From assembly GCA_013362555.1 (NCBI GenBank), contig JABFVX010000512.1, positions 1-6,863 of the forward strand: a DNA stretch of 6,863 nucleotides, in the 5' to 3' direction. Below are positions 1 through 5,495 of the stretch, one piece after another. A model generated the notes under the pieces. That model was not told where the DNA came from. It made no database searches and saw only the letters and a list, made by a program, of their open reading frames with translations. Each line of letters starts with the position of its first letter. Positions within the stretch are counted from its first letter, which is position 1. The stretch is from Mycobacteriaceae bacterium (GTDB lineage: Bacteria > Actinomycetota > Actinomycetes > Mycobacteriales > Mycobacteriaceae). The position numbers and the translations under genes are program-made.

Positions 1-50
1 GGGGGGGGTGTCGCCGCGCGCTACGGGTGTACGGGGACTGTCGGTCAGCC
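1..50. other. Left-edge non-coding stretch
   Basis: This short stretch lies beyond the stop codon of the minus-strand DUF1990 gene. It begins with a run of eight G. I see no convincing gene, terminator hairpin or RNA here. It may be the gap to the next gene or the edge of one lying outside the window. Confidence 0.4.
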
Positions 51-548
51 TTACCGGCGGGGCAGCGTGCGCAGGTAGGCCTCGGCGGTCAGGCGCTGGA
101 GCACCCGGACCGCGGGGCCGCCGAGGCGGGTGTACCAGGCGCCGGGGCGGGAGAAGGCGGCGACGATGCCGTACACCGCGGCGTCGTCGGGGAAGTATTC
201 GACCGCGAACAGCTCTTCGCCGATCTCCGGATGGCCGGGCAGGGTGCCGTAGGCGAACCCGCGCACGTCCGGCTCGTCGAGCACGTACACCACCCGGCAC
301 GGTGCGACGATCGGGCCGAGCCGGACCGTCAGCTCGGTGTCCGGCTCCGCCGTCGGCGTGCTCGCGGAGTGGAAGATGCCGATGCCGCGCTGCATGCGGT
401 AGCACCGGATTTCGCGGCCCGCCCGCTCGAACAGCTCGCGCCCGGCGCCGATGCGCCGCCGCAGCCGGAAGTGGTGATAGCCGGGCGGCCAAGGGCCGCC
501 GGGCTTGGTGGCACCGACCTCTGCATAGCTGAACGGAGCGCGCGGCAC
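51..548 (-). CDS. DUF1990 / UPF0548 family protein
   Basis: This is a 165-residue protein of unknown function. The family assignment rests on recognised sequence features: an N-terminal YAEVGAT segment (residues 8-14), then GGPWPPGYHH (17-26), a basic RLRRRIG stretch (28-34), and the block GFAYGTLPGHPEIGEE (97-112) followed by AFSRP (131-135). These are the hallmarks of DUF1990 proteins, which are typically about 160-200 residues, so it appears full length. There is no signal peptide or membrane segment, so it is probably cytoplasmic. The start is GTG (548-546), the first start after an in-frame TAG at 560-558. The upstream bases TAGGAT-CGGTGG-GTG can be read as a -10 box six bases from a leaderless start, or as a weak AGGAT ribosome site. 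The gene is divergent from dxr. The family's biochemical role is not known to me, and I infer none from the neighbours. Confidence 0.88.
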   Translation of the reverse strand: MPRAPFSYAEVGATKPGGPWPPGYHHFRLRRRIGAGRELFERAGREIRCYRMQRGIGIFHSASTPTAEPDTELTVRLGPIVAPCRVVYVLDEPDVRGFAYGTLPGHPEIGEELFAVEYFPDDAAVYGIVAAFSRPGAWYTRLGGPAVRVLQRLTAEAYLRTLPRR

Positions 549-554
549 CCACCG

Positions 555-560
555 ATCCTA
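555..560 (-). promoter_or_regulatory. Putative -10 box of DUF1990 gene (leaderless layout)
   Basis: Read on the minus strand, TAGGAT fits the actinobacterial TANNNT -10 pattern. It lies exactly six bases before the GTG start, which would place transcription initiation at or next to the start codon. The matching -35 region would fall near 577-583, inside the left arm of inverted repeat A. No good -35 hexamer is visible there. The same bases could instead act as a weak ribosome binding site, so this is a plausible call rather than a proven one. Confidence 0.45.
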
Positions 561-565
561 GACAA

Positions 566-614
566 CCGGAATGACCCGTGACGTGCGTTGGACGCACGTC
601 ACGGGTCATTCCGG
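566..614. repeat. Palindromic element A: 23-bp perfect inverted repeat, 3-nt loop
   Basis: Arms 566-588 and 592-614 are perfectly complementary over 23 bp, with only TGG (589-591) between them. The arm core is GACCCGTGA, seen as TCACGGGTC on the right. The element lies between two divergently transcribed genes, so it is not a 3'-end terminator for either, and no T-run follows. It is a copy of the same element found at 5344-5429, with 38 of 49 positions identical across the core. It may form a cruciform or single-stranded DNA hairpin, a hairpin in a dxr leader RNA, or a symmetric protein-binding site. No transposase gene is present nearby. Confidence 0.9.
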
Positions 615-653
615 AGGTTCTCCGCCGAAGGAGGTGGCCGGAGCAGACGCGGG

Positions 654-1823
654 ATGCGACAGAATGAGGCTGTGCCGCACGCTTCTGAACCTGTTCGCGT
701 CCTTCTGCTCGGTAGCACCGGGTCGATCGGGACGCAGGCCCTGGATGTCATCGCCGCCAACCCGGACCGTTTCCGGGTGGTCGGGCTGGCCGCGGGCGGC
801 GGGAACCCCGAGCTGTTCGCGGCCCAGATGGCCGCCACGGGAGTCGACAACGCCGCCCTCGCCGACGAGAACGCGGCGCGCCGGATCGGCGTCGGGCTCA
901 GCGGAGCGTCCGCCGCGGCGGAGTTGGTGCGGCGGACCGAGGCCGACGTGGTGCTCAATGCGCTGGTGGGCTCGCTCGGGCTGGAGCCGACGCTGGCTGC
1001 CCTGGAATCGGGCGCCCGACTGGCACTGGCCAACAAGGAGTCGCTGGTCGCGGGCGGAGCGCTGGTGGCGAAGGCGGCGGCCCCGGGACAGATCGTTCCG
1101 GTCGACTCCGAGCACTCCGCACTGGCGCAGTGCCTGCGCGGCGGCCGCGCCGACGAGGTGGCCCGGCTGGTGCTCACCGCCTCCGGCGGCCCCTTCCGCG
1201 GCTGGACGGCCGAGCGGCTGGAGGCGGTCACCCCCGCTCAGGCGATGGCGCATCCCACGTGGTCGATGGGACCGATGAACACGCTCAACTCGGCCACGCT
1301 GGTGAACAAGGGCCTGGAGCTGATCGAGACGCACCTGCTGTTCGGAATCCCCTACGACCGGATCGACGTGACTGTGCACCCGCAGTCGGTCGTGCACTCC
1401 ATGGTCACCTTCTGCGACGGCTCCACGCTGGCCCAAGCCAGCCCGCCGGACATGCGGCTGCCGATCGCCCTGGCGCTCGGCTGGCCGGACCGCGTGCCCG
1501 GCGCCGCCGCGGCCTGCGACTTCGCCGCAGCCGCCCGCTGGGATTTCGAGCCGCTGGACGCCGAGGTGTTCCCGGCGGTGGAATTGGCCCGCCGGGCCGG
1601 ACTCGGGGGCGGCAGTCTCACCGCGGTATACAACGCCGCCAACGAGATCGCGGTCGCCGCGTTCCTGGACGGGGTTCTGCGGTTTCCCGGGATCGTGCGC
1701 ACAGTTGCGCAGGTACTGGACTCGGCCGACGATTGGTCGGCAGAACCCGCTAGCGTGGACGACGTGCTCGCCGCCGACGCCTGGGCGCGGCAGCGGGCCG
1801 CCGAGCTCGTGAAGCAGAGCTGA
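654..1823 (+). CDS. dxr: 1-deoxy-D-xylulose 5-phosphate reductoisomerase
   Basis: DXR (IspC) converts 1-deoxy-D-xylulose 5-phosphate to 2-C-methyl-D-erythritol 4-phosphate with NADPH and a divalent metal. This is the committed MEP step and the fosmidomycin target, and it acts in the cytosol. The 389-residue product shows the NADPH loop GSTGSIG (20-26), LANKES (125-130), metal ligands D151 and E153 in PVDSEHSAL, substrate motif ASGGPF (176-181), the flexible-loop HPTWSMG (200-206), and N218/K219/E222 in LVNKGLE. This numbering agrees with what I recall for M. tuberculosis Dxr. The start chosen is ATG 654, with GGAG at 640-643 ten bases upstream. GTG 672 is a real alternative, because a -10-like CAGAAT (660-665) lies six bases before it and would give a leaderless 383-residue protein. 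TTG 588 lies inside the inverted repeat and is unlikely. The stop is 16 bp before rip1, so the two genes are probably co-transcribed. Confidence 0.97.
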   Translation: MRQNEAVPHASEPVRVLLLGSTGSIGTQALDVIAANPDRFRVVGLAAGGGNPELFAAQMAATGVDNAALADENAARRIGVGLSGASAAAELVRRTEADVVLNALVGSLGLEPTLAALESGARLALANKESLVAGGALVAKAAAPGQIVPVDSEHSALAQCLRGGRADEVARLVLTASGGPFRGWTAERLEAVTPAQAMAHPTWSMGPMNTLNSATLVNKGLELIETHLLFGIPYDRIDVTVHPQSVVHSMVTFCDGSTLAQASPPDMRLPIALALGWPDRVPGAAAACDFAAAARWDFEPLDAEVFPAVELARRAGLGGGSLTAVYNAANEIAVAAFLDGVLRFPGIVRTVAQVLDSADDWSAEPASVDDVLAADAWARQRAAELVKQS

Positions 1824-1827
1824 CAGC

Positions 1828-1833
1828 AGGAGG
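1828..1833 (+). promoter_or_regulatory. Ribosome binding site of rip1
   Basis: AGGAGG is a full Shine-Dalgarno core, six bases before the GTG at 1840. It lies in the 16-bp gap after dxr and fixes the GTG as the rip1 start. That gap leaves no room for a separate promoter, which supports a dxr-rip1 transcription unit. Confidence 0.85.
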
Positions 1834-1839
1834 ATCCGG

Positions 1840-3072
1840 GTGACGTTCGCGGTAGGCGTGGTGCTGTTCGCTGTTGGCATCGCCATATCGGTTGCTTTGC
1901 ACGAATGCGGCCACATGTGGGCGGCTCAGGCCACCGGGATGAAGGTGCGCCGGTACTTCGTCGGCTTCGGCCCGAAAATCTTCTCCTACCGGCGCGGCGA
2001 GACCGAATACGGCCTCAAGGCGCTGCCACTGGGCGGCTTCTGCGACATCGCGGGCATGACGGCGCTCGACGAGCTCGAGCCCGACGAGGTCGACCGCGCC
2101 ATGTACAAGCAGAAGACCTGGAAGCGAATCTTCGTCATGATCGCGGGCATCGCGATGAACTTCCTGCTGGGGTTCGTGCTGATCGTGCTCACCGCGGTCG
2201 CGTGGGGGCTGCCGGACCTGCGGTCCATCCCGGACACCCAGCTCGGTCAGCTGGCCTGCGTGGCTCCGCCCAACGCCGACGGCGCGCCGGGCGCGTGCAC
2301 CGGCGACGGTCCCGCTCAGCGTGCCGGACTGCGCTCCGGTGACATCGTCACCGCGGTCGGCGGCGTGCCGGTCGACACCTGGGAGAAGTTCGTCTACGAA
2401 ACCCAGAAGCAGACCGGGCCGTTCACCTACCGGGTCACGCGCGACGGCAAGCCGCTGGAGGTCACCGTGACTCCGGAGCGGGTGCAGCGCACGGTCGTGG
2501 GCAAGGACGGCAAGGCCGCCCACAATGCCGACGGCTCGGTCAAGAAGGCTGAGGTCAGTGCGATCGGCGCGGCCCGCTACTTCCCGCCGGACCGCCAGTA
2601 CGGCTTCCTCGCCGCCATCCCGGCCTCGGCCACGTTCACCGGGGAACTGCTCCAGCGCACCGCCGAGTCGCTGCTGCACATTCCGTCCAAAGTGGGAGCG
2701 TTGTGGACGGCGGTGACCGGCGGGGCGCGGGACGCGGACACCCCGATCAGCGTGGTGGGCGCGAGCCGAATCGGCGGCGAAACCGCCGAGCGCGGTCTGT
2801 GGAATCAGTTCGTGCTGCTGCTGGCCAGCCTGAACTTCTTCCTTGGCGCGTTCAACCTGCTGCCGTTGCTGCCGCTGGACGGCGGGCACATGGCGGTGGC
2901 GTGGTTCGAGAAGCTGCGCAATCTGCTGCGCCGCCGCCAGGGCCTGCCGGAGGCCGCGCCGGTCGACTACCTCAAGCTCATGCCGGTGACCTACGTGGCC
3001 GTCGTGATCGGCGGCTTGTTCATGCTTCTCACGCTCACCGCCGACATCATCAACCCGATTCGCCTGTACTGA
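1840..3072 (+). CDS. rip1: Rip1-type site-2 intramembrane zinc metalloprotease (M50)
   Basis: This is a 410-residue RseP/Rip1-family protease in the cytoplasmic membrane. Family members cut transmembrane anti-sigma factors or similar substrates after a first extracytoplasmic cleavage. M. tuberculosis Rip1 (Rv2869c) acts on several anti-sigma factors and affects envelope composition. Visible features, in order: N-terminal membrane helix (about 3-20) running into the zinc motif HECGH (21-25, with E22 catalytic); second helix (about 98-122); an extracytoplasmic region with a PDZ domain (about 155-215, carboxylate loop near AGLRSGDIV 162-170); third hydrophobic segment (about 322-345) leading to the conserved NLLPLLPLDGGH (339-350), where D347 is the third zinc ligand; and a final helix (about 383-404). 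All catalytic residues are present and the length is normal for the family. Cys140 and Cys153 flank a short loop just before the PDZ domain. Its position directly behind dxr is conserved in actinobacteria. Confidence 0.95.
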   Translation: MTFAVGVVLFAVGIAISVALHECGHMWAAQATGMKVRRYFVGFGPKIFSYRRGETEYGLKALPLGGFCDIAGMTALDELEPDEVDRAMYKQKTWKRIFVMIAGIAMNFLLGFVLIVLTAVAWGLPDLRSIPDTQLGQLACVAPPNADGAPGACTGDGPAQRAGLRSGDIVTAVGGVPVDTWEKFVYETQKQTGPFTYRVTRDGKPLEVTVTPERVQRTVVGKDGKAAHNADGSVKKAEVSAIGAARYFPPDRQYGFLAAIPASATFTGELLQRTAESLLHIPSKVGALWTAVTGGARDADTPISVVGASRIGGETAERGLWNQFVLLLASLNFFLGAFNLLPLLPLDGGHMAVAWFEKLRNLLRRRQGLPEAAPVDYLKLMPVTYVAVVIGGLFMLLTLTADIINPIRLY

Positions 3073-3141
3073 GCCGTCCCTGCCGGTACCGTGGCCGCGG
3101 GTCGCTGTCGGCAGTCATGGAATGTCGGGTTTCGGCGGGCA

Positions 3142-3147
3142 TAGGAT
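3142..3147 (+). promoter_or_regulatory. Putative -10 box of ispG promoter
   Basis: TAGGAT in the 111-bp rip1-ispG gap fits TANNNT and is the same hexamer as the one before the DUF1990 gene. Initiation would fall near 3154, giving a leader of about 30 bases that holds the ispG ribosome site. At 17-bp spacing the -35 position reads GGAATG (3119-3124). This is not the TTGACA type, though GGAAT resembles -35 boxes of some ECF sigma factors. The sigma class is therefore open. Confidence 0.35.
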
Positions 3148-3171
3148 GGGCTCCGGACGTAGCCCACGATC

Positions 3172-3177
3172 GGAAGG
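3172..3177 (+). promoter_or_regulatory. Ribosome binding site of ispG
   Basis: GGAAGG lies six bases before the GTG at 3184. It favours that GTG over the in-frame ATG at 3208, which has no comparable purine run at the proper distance. Confidence 0.6.
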
Positions 3178-3183
3178 CTTACT

Positions 3184-4353
3184 GTGACCGGCGCCACTGC
3201 ATTGGGAATGCCGTCATTACCGCACGACGCGCCCGAGGTGCTCGCGCCCCGGCGCAGCACCCGGCAGCTGCGGGTCGGTTCGGTGGGCGTCGGCAGCGAC
3301 CACCCGGTGTCCGTGCAGTCGATGACCACCACCAAGACCCACGACGTGAACGCGACGTTGCAGCAGATCGCGGAGCTCACCGCGTCGGGCTGTGACATCG
3401 TTCGGGTGGCCTGCCCGCGGCAGGAGGACGCGGACGCGCTGGCGGCGATCGCCAGGAAGTCGCAGATTCCGGTCATTGCGGACATCCACTTCCAGCCCAA
3501 GTACATCTTCGCCGCGATCGACGCCGGGTGTGCGGCGGTGCGCGTCAACCCGGGCAATATCAAGGAGTTCGACGGCCGGGTCGCCGACGTCGCGAAAGCG
3601 GCGGGGCAGGCGGGCATCCCCATCCGCATCGGCGTGAACGCAGGCTCGCTGGACAAGCGGATGCTGGCCAAGTACGGCAAGGCCACCCCGGAGGCGCTGG
3701 TGGAGTCCGCCCTGTGGGAGGCGGGCCTGTTCGAGGAGCACGGCTTCGGCGACATCAAGATCTCGGTCAAGCACAACGACCCGGTGGTGATGGTCGAGGC
3801 GTACCGGCAGCTCGCCGCACGGTGCGACTACCCGCTGCACCTCGGCGTCACCGAGGCGGGGCCCGCGTTCCAGGGCACCGTCAAGTCCGCGGTGGCGTTC
3901 GGCGCGCTGCTCAGCGAAGGCATCGGCGACACAATCCGGGTGTCGCTGTCCGCTCCGCCGGTCGAGGAGATCAAGGTCGGCTCGCAGATCCTGCAGTCGC
4001 TGAACCTGCGCCCGCGCAAGCTGGAGATCGTGTCGTGTCCGTCCTGCGGACGCGCTCAGGTGGACGTGTACACGCTAGCCAACGAGGTGACCGCGGGCCT
4101 GGAGGGCATGGAGGTGCCGCTGCGGGTGGCGGTGATGGGCTGTGTCGTCAACGGTCCCGGCGAGGCCCGCGAGGCAGACCTCGGGGTGGCCTCGGGCAAC
4201 GGCAAGGGCCAGATCTTCGTCAAGGGCGAGGTCATCAAGACGGTGCCGGAGCACAAGATCGTCGAGACCTTGATCGAAGAGGCGATGCGCATCGCCGAAC
4301 AGATGGAAGGCGACGGAGTCCCCTCCGGTGAACCTGTCGTTTCGGTGAATTGA
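3184..4353 (+). CDS. ispG: 4-hydroxy-3-methylbut-2-en-1-yl diphosphate synthase (IspG/GcpE)
   Basis: IspG is a cytosolic [4Fe-4S] enzyme that reductively opens 2-C-methyl-D-erythritol 2,4-cyclodiphosphate to HMBPP, the next-to-last MEP product. The 389-residue protein has the N-terminal TIM-barrel substrate domain, with VQSMTTT (44-50), ADIHF (99-103), VRVNPGNI (119-126), ISVKHND (193-199) and LGVTEAG (220-226). It also has the C-terminal cluster domain, with SCPSCGR (284-290) giving Cys285 and Cys288, and MGCVVNGPGEA (318-328) giving Cys320 and Glu327. These four match the E. coli ligands at a constant offset of 15. The protein is the short bacterial two-domain form. It probably has its own promoter in the 111-bp gap after rip1. 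Together with dxr it places two MEP steps within 4 kb, with the protease gene between them. Confidence 0.97.
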   Translation: MTGATALGMPSLPHDAPEVLAPRRSTRQLRVGSVGVGSDHPVSVQSMTTTKTHDVNATLQQIAELTASGCDIVRVACPRQEDADALAAIARKSQIPVIADIHFQPKYIFAAIDAGCAAVRVNPGNIKEFDGRVADVAKAAGQAGIPIRIGVNAGSLDKRMLAKYGKATPEALVESALWEAGLFEEHGFGDIKISVKHNDPVVMVEAYRQLAARCDYPLHLGVTEAGPAFQGTVKSAVAFGALLSEGIGDTIRVSLSAPPVEEIKVGSQILQSLNLRPRKLEIVSCPSCGRAQVDVYTLANEVTAGLEGMEVPLRVAVMGCVVNGPGEAREADLGVASGNGKGQIFVKGEVIKTVPEHKIVETLIEEAMRIAEQMEGDGVPSGEPVVSVN

Positions 4354-4421
4354 GCCCGCCGTGAACCATGCGGTGCAGATGACGGGCGCGCGGCGGCAAC
4401 CGGTGGGACACTGAGATAACC

Positions 4422-5318
4422 ATGCTCAAATTGGGCCGCCCGGCAACGTCCGCCGTTCTCACCGCAGTCACCGGAGCCACCGTTCGGCGCGTGGCCGGGG
4501 TGCGGCAGCTCGGCGCCCGCGATACGTCGCGGGTGCTGGCGGCGCTGGACACCGACCCGGTCGCGAGCTGCATGATCGCCGCCCGGGTGCAGGAGTACGG
4601 CCTCGATTCACGGTCTTTCCACGGCGAGCTGTGGAGTTGCGGGTCGCCCGCGGAATCGCTGTGCTTCTCCGGCGCGAACCTGGTGCCGCTGGGCGGCAGT
4701 CCGGACAATCTGCGAGCGTTCGCGGACCGGGCGCGGCGGCGGCCGCGGGTGTGCTCGTCGGTGGTGGGCAGGCGCGAGCTGGCGCTGCCGATGTGGGACC
4801 TGCTCTCGGCCTCATGGGGCCCGCCCCGGGAACTGCGCGACAACCAGCCGCTGATGGCGATCTCGACGATGGCCGACCTCCCCGCCGACCCGCAGGTGCG
4901 CCAGGTCCGGCCCGACGAGCTCGACCGCTACCTGTGCGCGGCCGTCGCGATGTTCATCGAGGAAGTCGGGGTGGATCCGCGGCTGGGCGACGGCGGCCGC
5001 TCCTATCGCAAGCGGGTCGCCACCCTGATCAACTCGGGCCGGGCGTGGGCCCGGTTCGAGGACGGCCAGGTCGTGTTCAAGGCCGAGGTCGGCTCGATGT
5101 CGCGCACCACGGGCCAGATCCAGGGCGTCTGGGTGCACCCCGAGCACCGCGGCCGCGGCCTCGCGGGCGCGGGCACGGCCGGGGTGGTCAACGTGGTCGT
5201 CCGCACCGGCCGAACCGCGAGTCTCTACGTCAACAGCTTCAACGCCACCGCCCGGCGCGTCTACCACCGCATCGGCTTCCGTCAGATCGGCACTTTCGCC
5301 ACGGTCCTGCTGGACTGA
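4422..5318 (+). CDS. DUF4081-type GNAT N-acetyltransferase
   Basis: This 298-residue protein has a C-terminal GNAT domain and an N-terminal domain like DUF4081, the arrangement I recall for M. tuberculosis Rv2867c at the same locus. The acetyl-CoA pyrophosphate loop is in GVWVHPEHRGRGLAGAGTA (235-253, RGRGLAG at 243-249). It is followed by LYVNSFNATARRVYHRIGF (268-286), the usual GNAT motif B helix with the N-x-x-A-R-x-x-Y signature. Residues 1-150 form the accessory domain, containing Cys50, Cys73, Cys81 and Cys111. No true membrane helix or signal peptide is evident, so it is probably cytosolic. The acceptor substrate cannot be told from sequence. The start is ATG 4422, 68 bp after ispG, with only a poor GAGAT-like ribosome site. 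It could be read through from ispG. Family assignment is sure; function is unknown. Confidence 0.9.
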   Translation: MLKLGRPATSAVLTAVTGATVRRVAGVRQLGARDTSRVLAALDTDPVASCMIAARVQEYGLDSRSFHGELWSCGSPAESLCFSGANLVPLGGSPDNLRAFADRARRRPRVCSSVVGRRELALPMWDLLSASWGPPRELRDNQPLMAISTMADLPADPQVRQVRPDELDRYLCAAVAMFIEEVGVDPRLGDGGRSYRKRVATLINSGRAWARFEDGQVVFKAEVGSMSRTTGQIQGVWVHPEHRGRGLAGAGTAGVVNVVVRTGRTASLYVNSFNATARRVYHRIGFRQIGTFATVLLD

Positions 5319-5343
5319 GCGCGCCTTCCGCCCCGGTCAGAGC

Positions 5344-5429
5344 GCGTCTGAGATCTCAAACTTCTCCAGAACGACCCGTGAGTTGCGTCCAGCGCACTTC
5401 ACGGGTCGTTCTGGAGAAGTTTGAGACGC
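5344..5429. repeat. Palindromic element B: long imperfect inverted repeat
   Basis: Arms 5354-5381 and 5399-5426 are perfectly complementary over 28 bp. They continue inward through a G-T wobble, one T-C mismatch and four more pairs to a short loop. The right arm continues as agacgc (5424-5429), and a matching gcgtct lies at 5344-5349. The left arm therefore looks like a 31-bp ancestral arm interrupted by seven extra bases, gagatct (5350-5356). The core 5366-5414 aligns without gaps to element A at 566-614. It begins 25 bp after the GNAT stop and could end that transcript, but no T-run follows. It does not encode a protein. Confidence 0.9.
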
Positions 5430-5444
5430 CACGGGTCGTACCGG
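5430..5444. repeat. Half copy of the element A/B right arm
   Basis: CACGGGTCGTACCGG matches the right arm of element B (5400-5414) at 13 of 15 positions and the right arm of element A (600-614) at 13 of 15. It starts one base after the end of element B and has no left-arm partner, so it is a solitary half element arranged directly behind a full one. Confidence 0.65.
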
Positions 5445-5481
5445 GCTCGCGTGTCGGCTCTGATTGCGGATTGGTTGCGCT

Positions 5482-5487
5482 TAATAT
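5482..5487 (+). promoter_or_regulatory. Putative -10 box of the lipoprotein PBP gene
   Basis: TAATAT stands out in a locally AT-rich patch within GC-rich DNA and is close to the TATAAT consensus. Initiation seven or eight bases downstream would start transcripts at or next to the ATG at 5496, giving a leaderless message. This agrees with the lack of any Shine-Dalgarno sequence upstream. No recognisable -35 hexamer is seen 16-18 bp upstream. A second hexamer, GATAAT (5492-5497), is too close to the start to serve this gene. Confidence 0.5.
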
Positions 5488-5495
5488 CGGCGATA

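Noticed and set aside
22..37. Possible further arm fragment near the left edge (ACGGGTGTACGGGG)
   Set aside because: The match to the half-arm at 5430-5444 needs a gap and extra mismatches. In GC-rich DNA this is likely chance.
606..1916. Long minus-strand open frame (436 codons) across dxr
   Set aside because: It is a shadow of dxr in GC-rich DNA. Its translation is arginine/histidine/glycine-rich with no recognisable domain, while dxr on the other strand has every catalytic motif.
3080..3114. Hairpin after rip1 (ctgccg at 3080-3085 with cggcag at 3109-3114)
   Set aside because: It has a six-pair stem with a 23-base loop and no T-run, which is too weak to call a terminator.
4354..4387. Hairpin between ispG and the GNAT gene (gcccg with cgggc)
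   Set aside because: There are only five pairs with a long loop, which is expected by chance at this base composition.
5354..5426. Element B as a classic intrinsic terminator
   Set aside because: The stem is far longer than usual, no T-run follows, and a homologous element lies between divergent genes where termination would make no sense. It may still end the GNAT transcript incidentally.
566..5429. CRISPR array or insertion-sequence ends
   Set aside because: There are only two full copies 4.8 kb apart with ordinary chromosomal genes between them, no regular spacers, no cas genes, no transposase, and no visible target-site duplication.
5319..5495. Small toxin-antitoxin genes in the GNAT-PBP gap, as in M. 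tuberculosis
   Set aside because: The 177-bp gap is mostly hairpin sequence, and no frame there with a start and ribosome site could encode such a protein.
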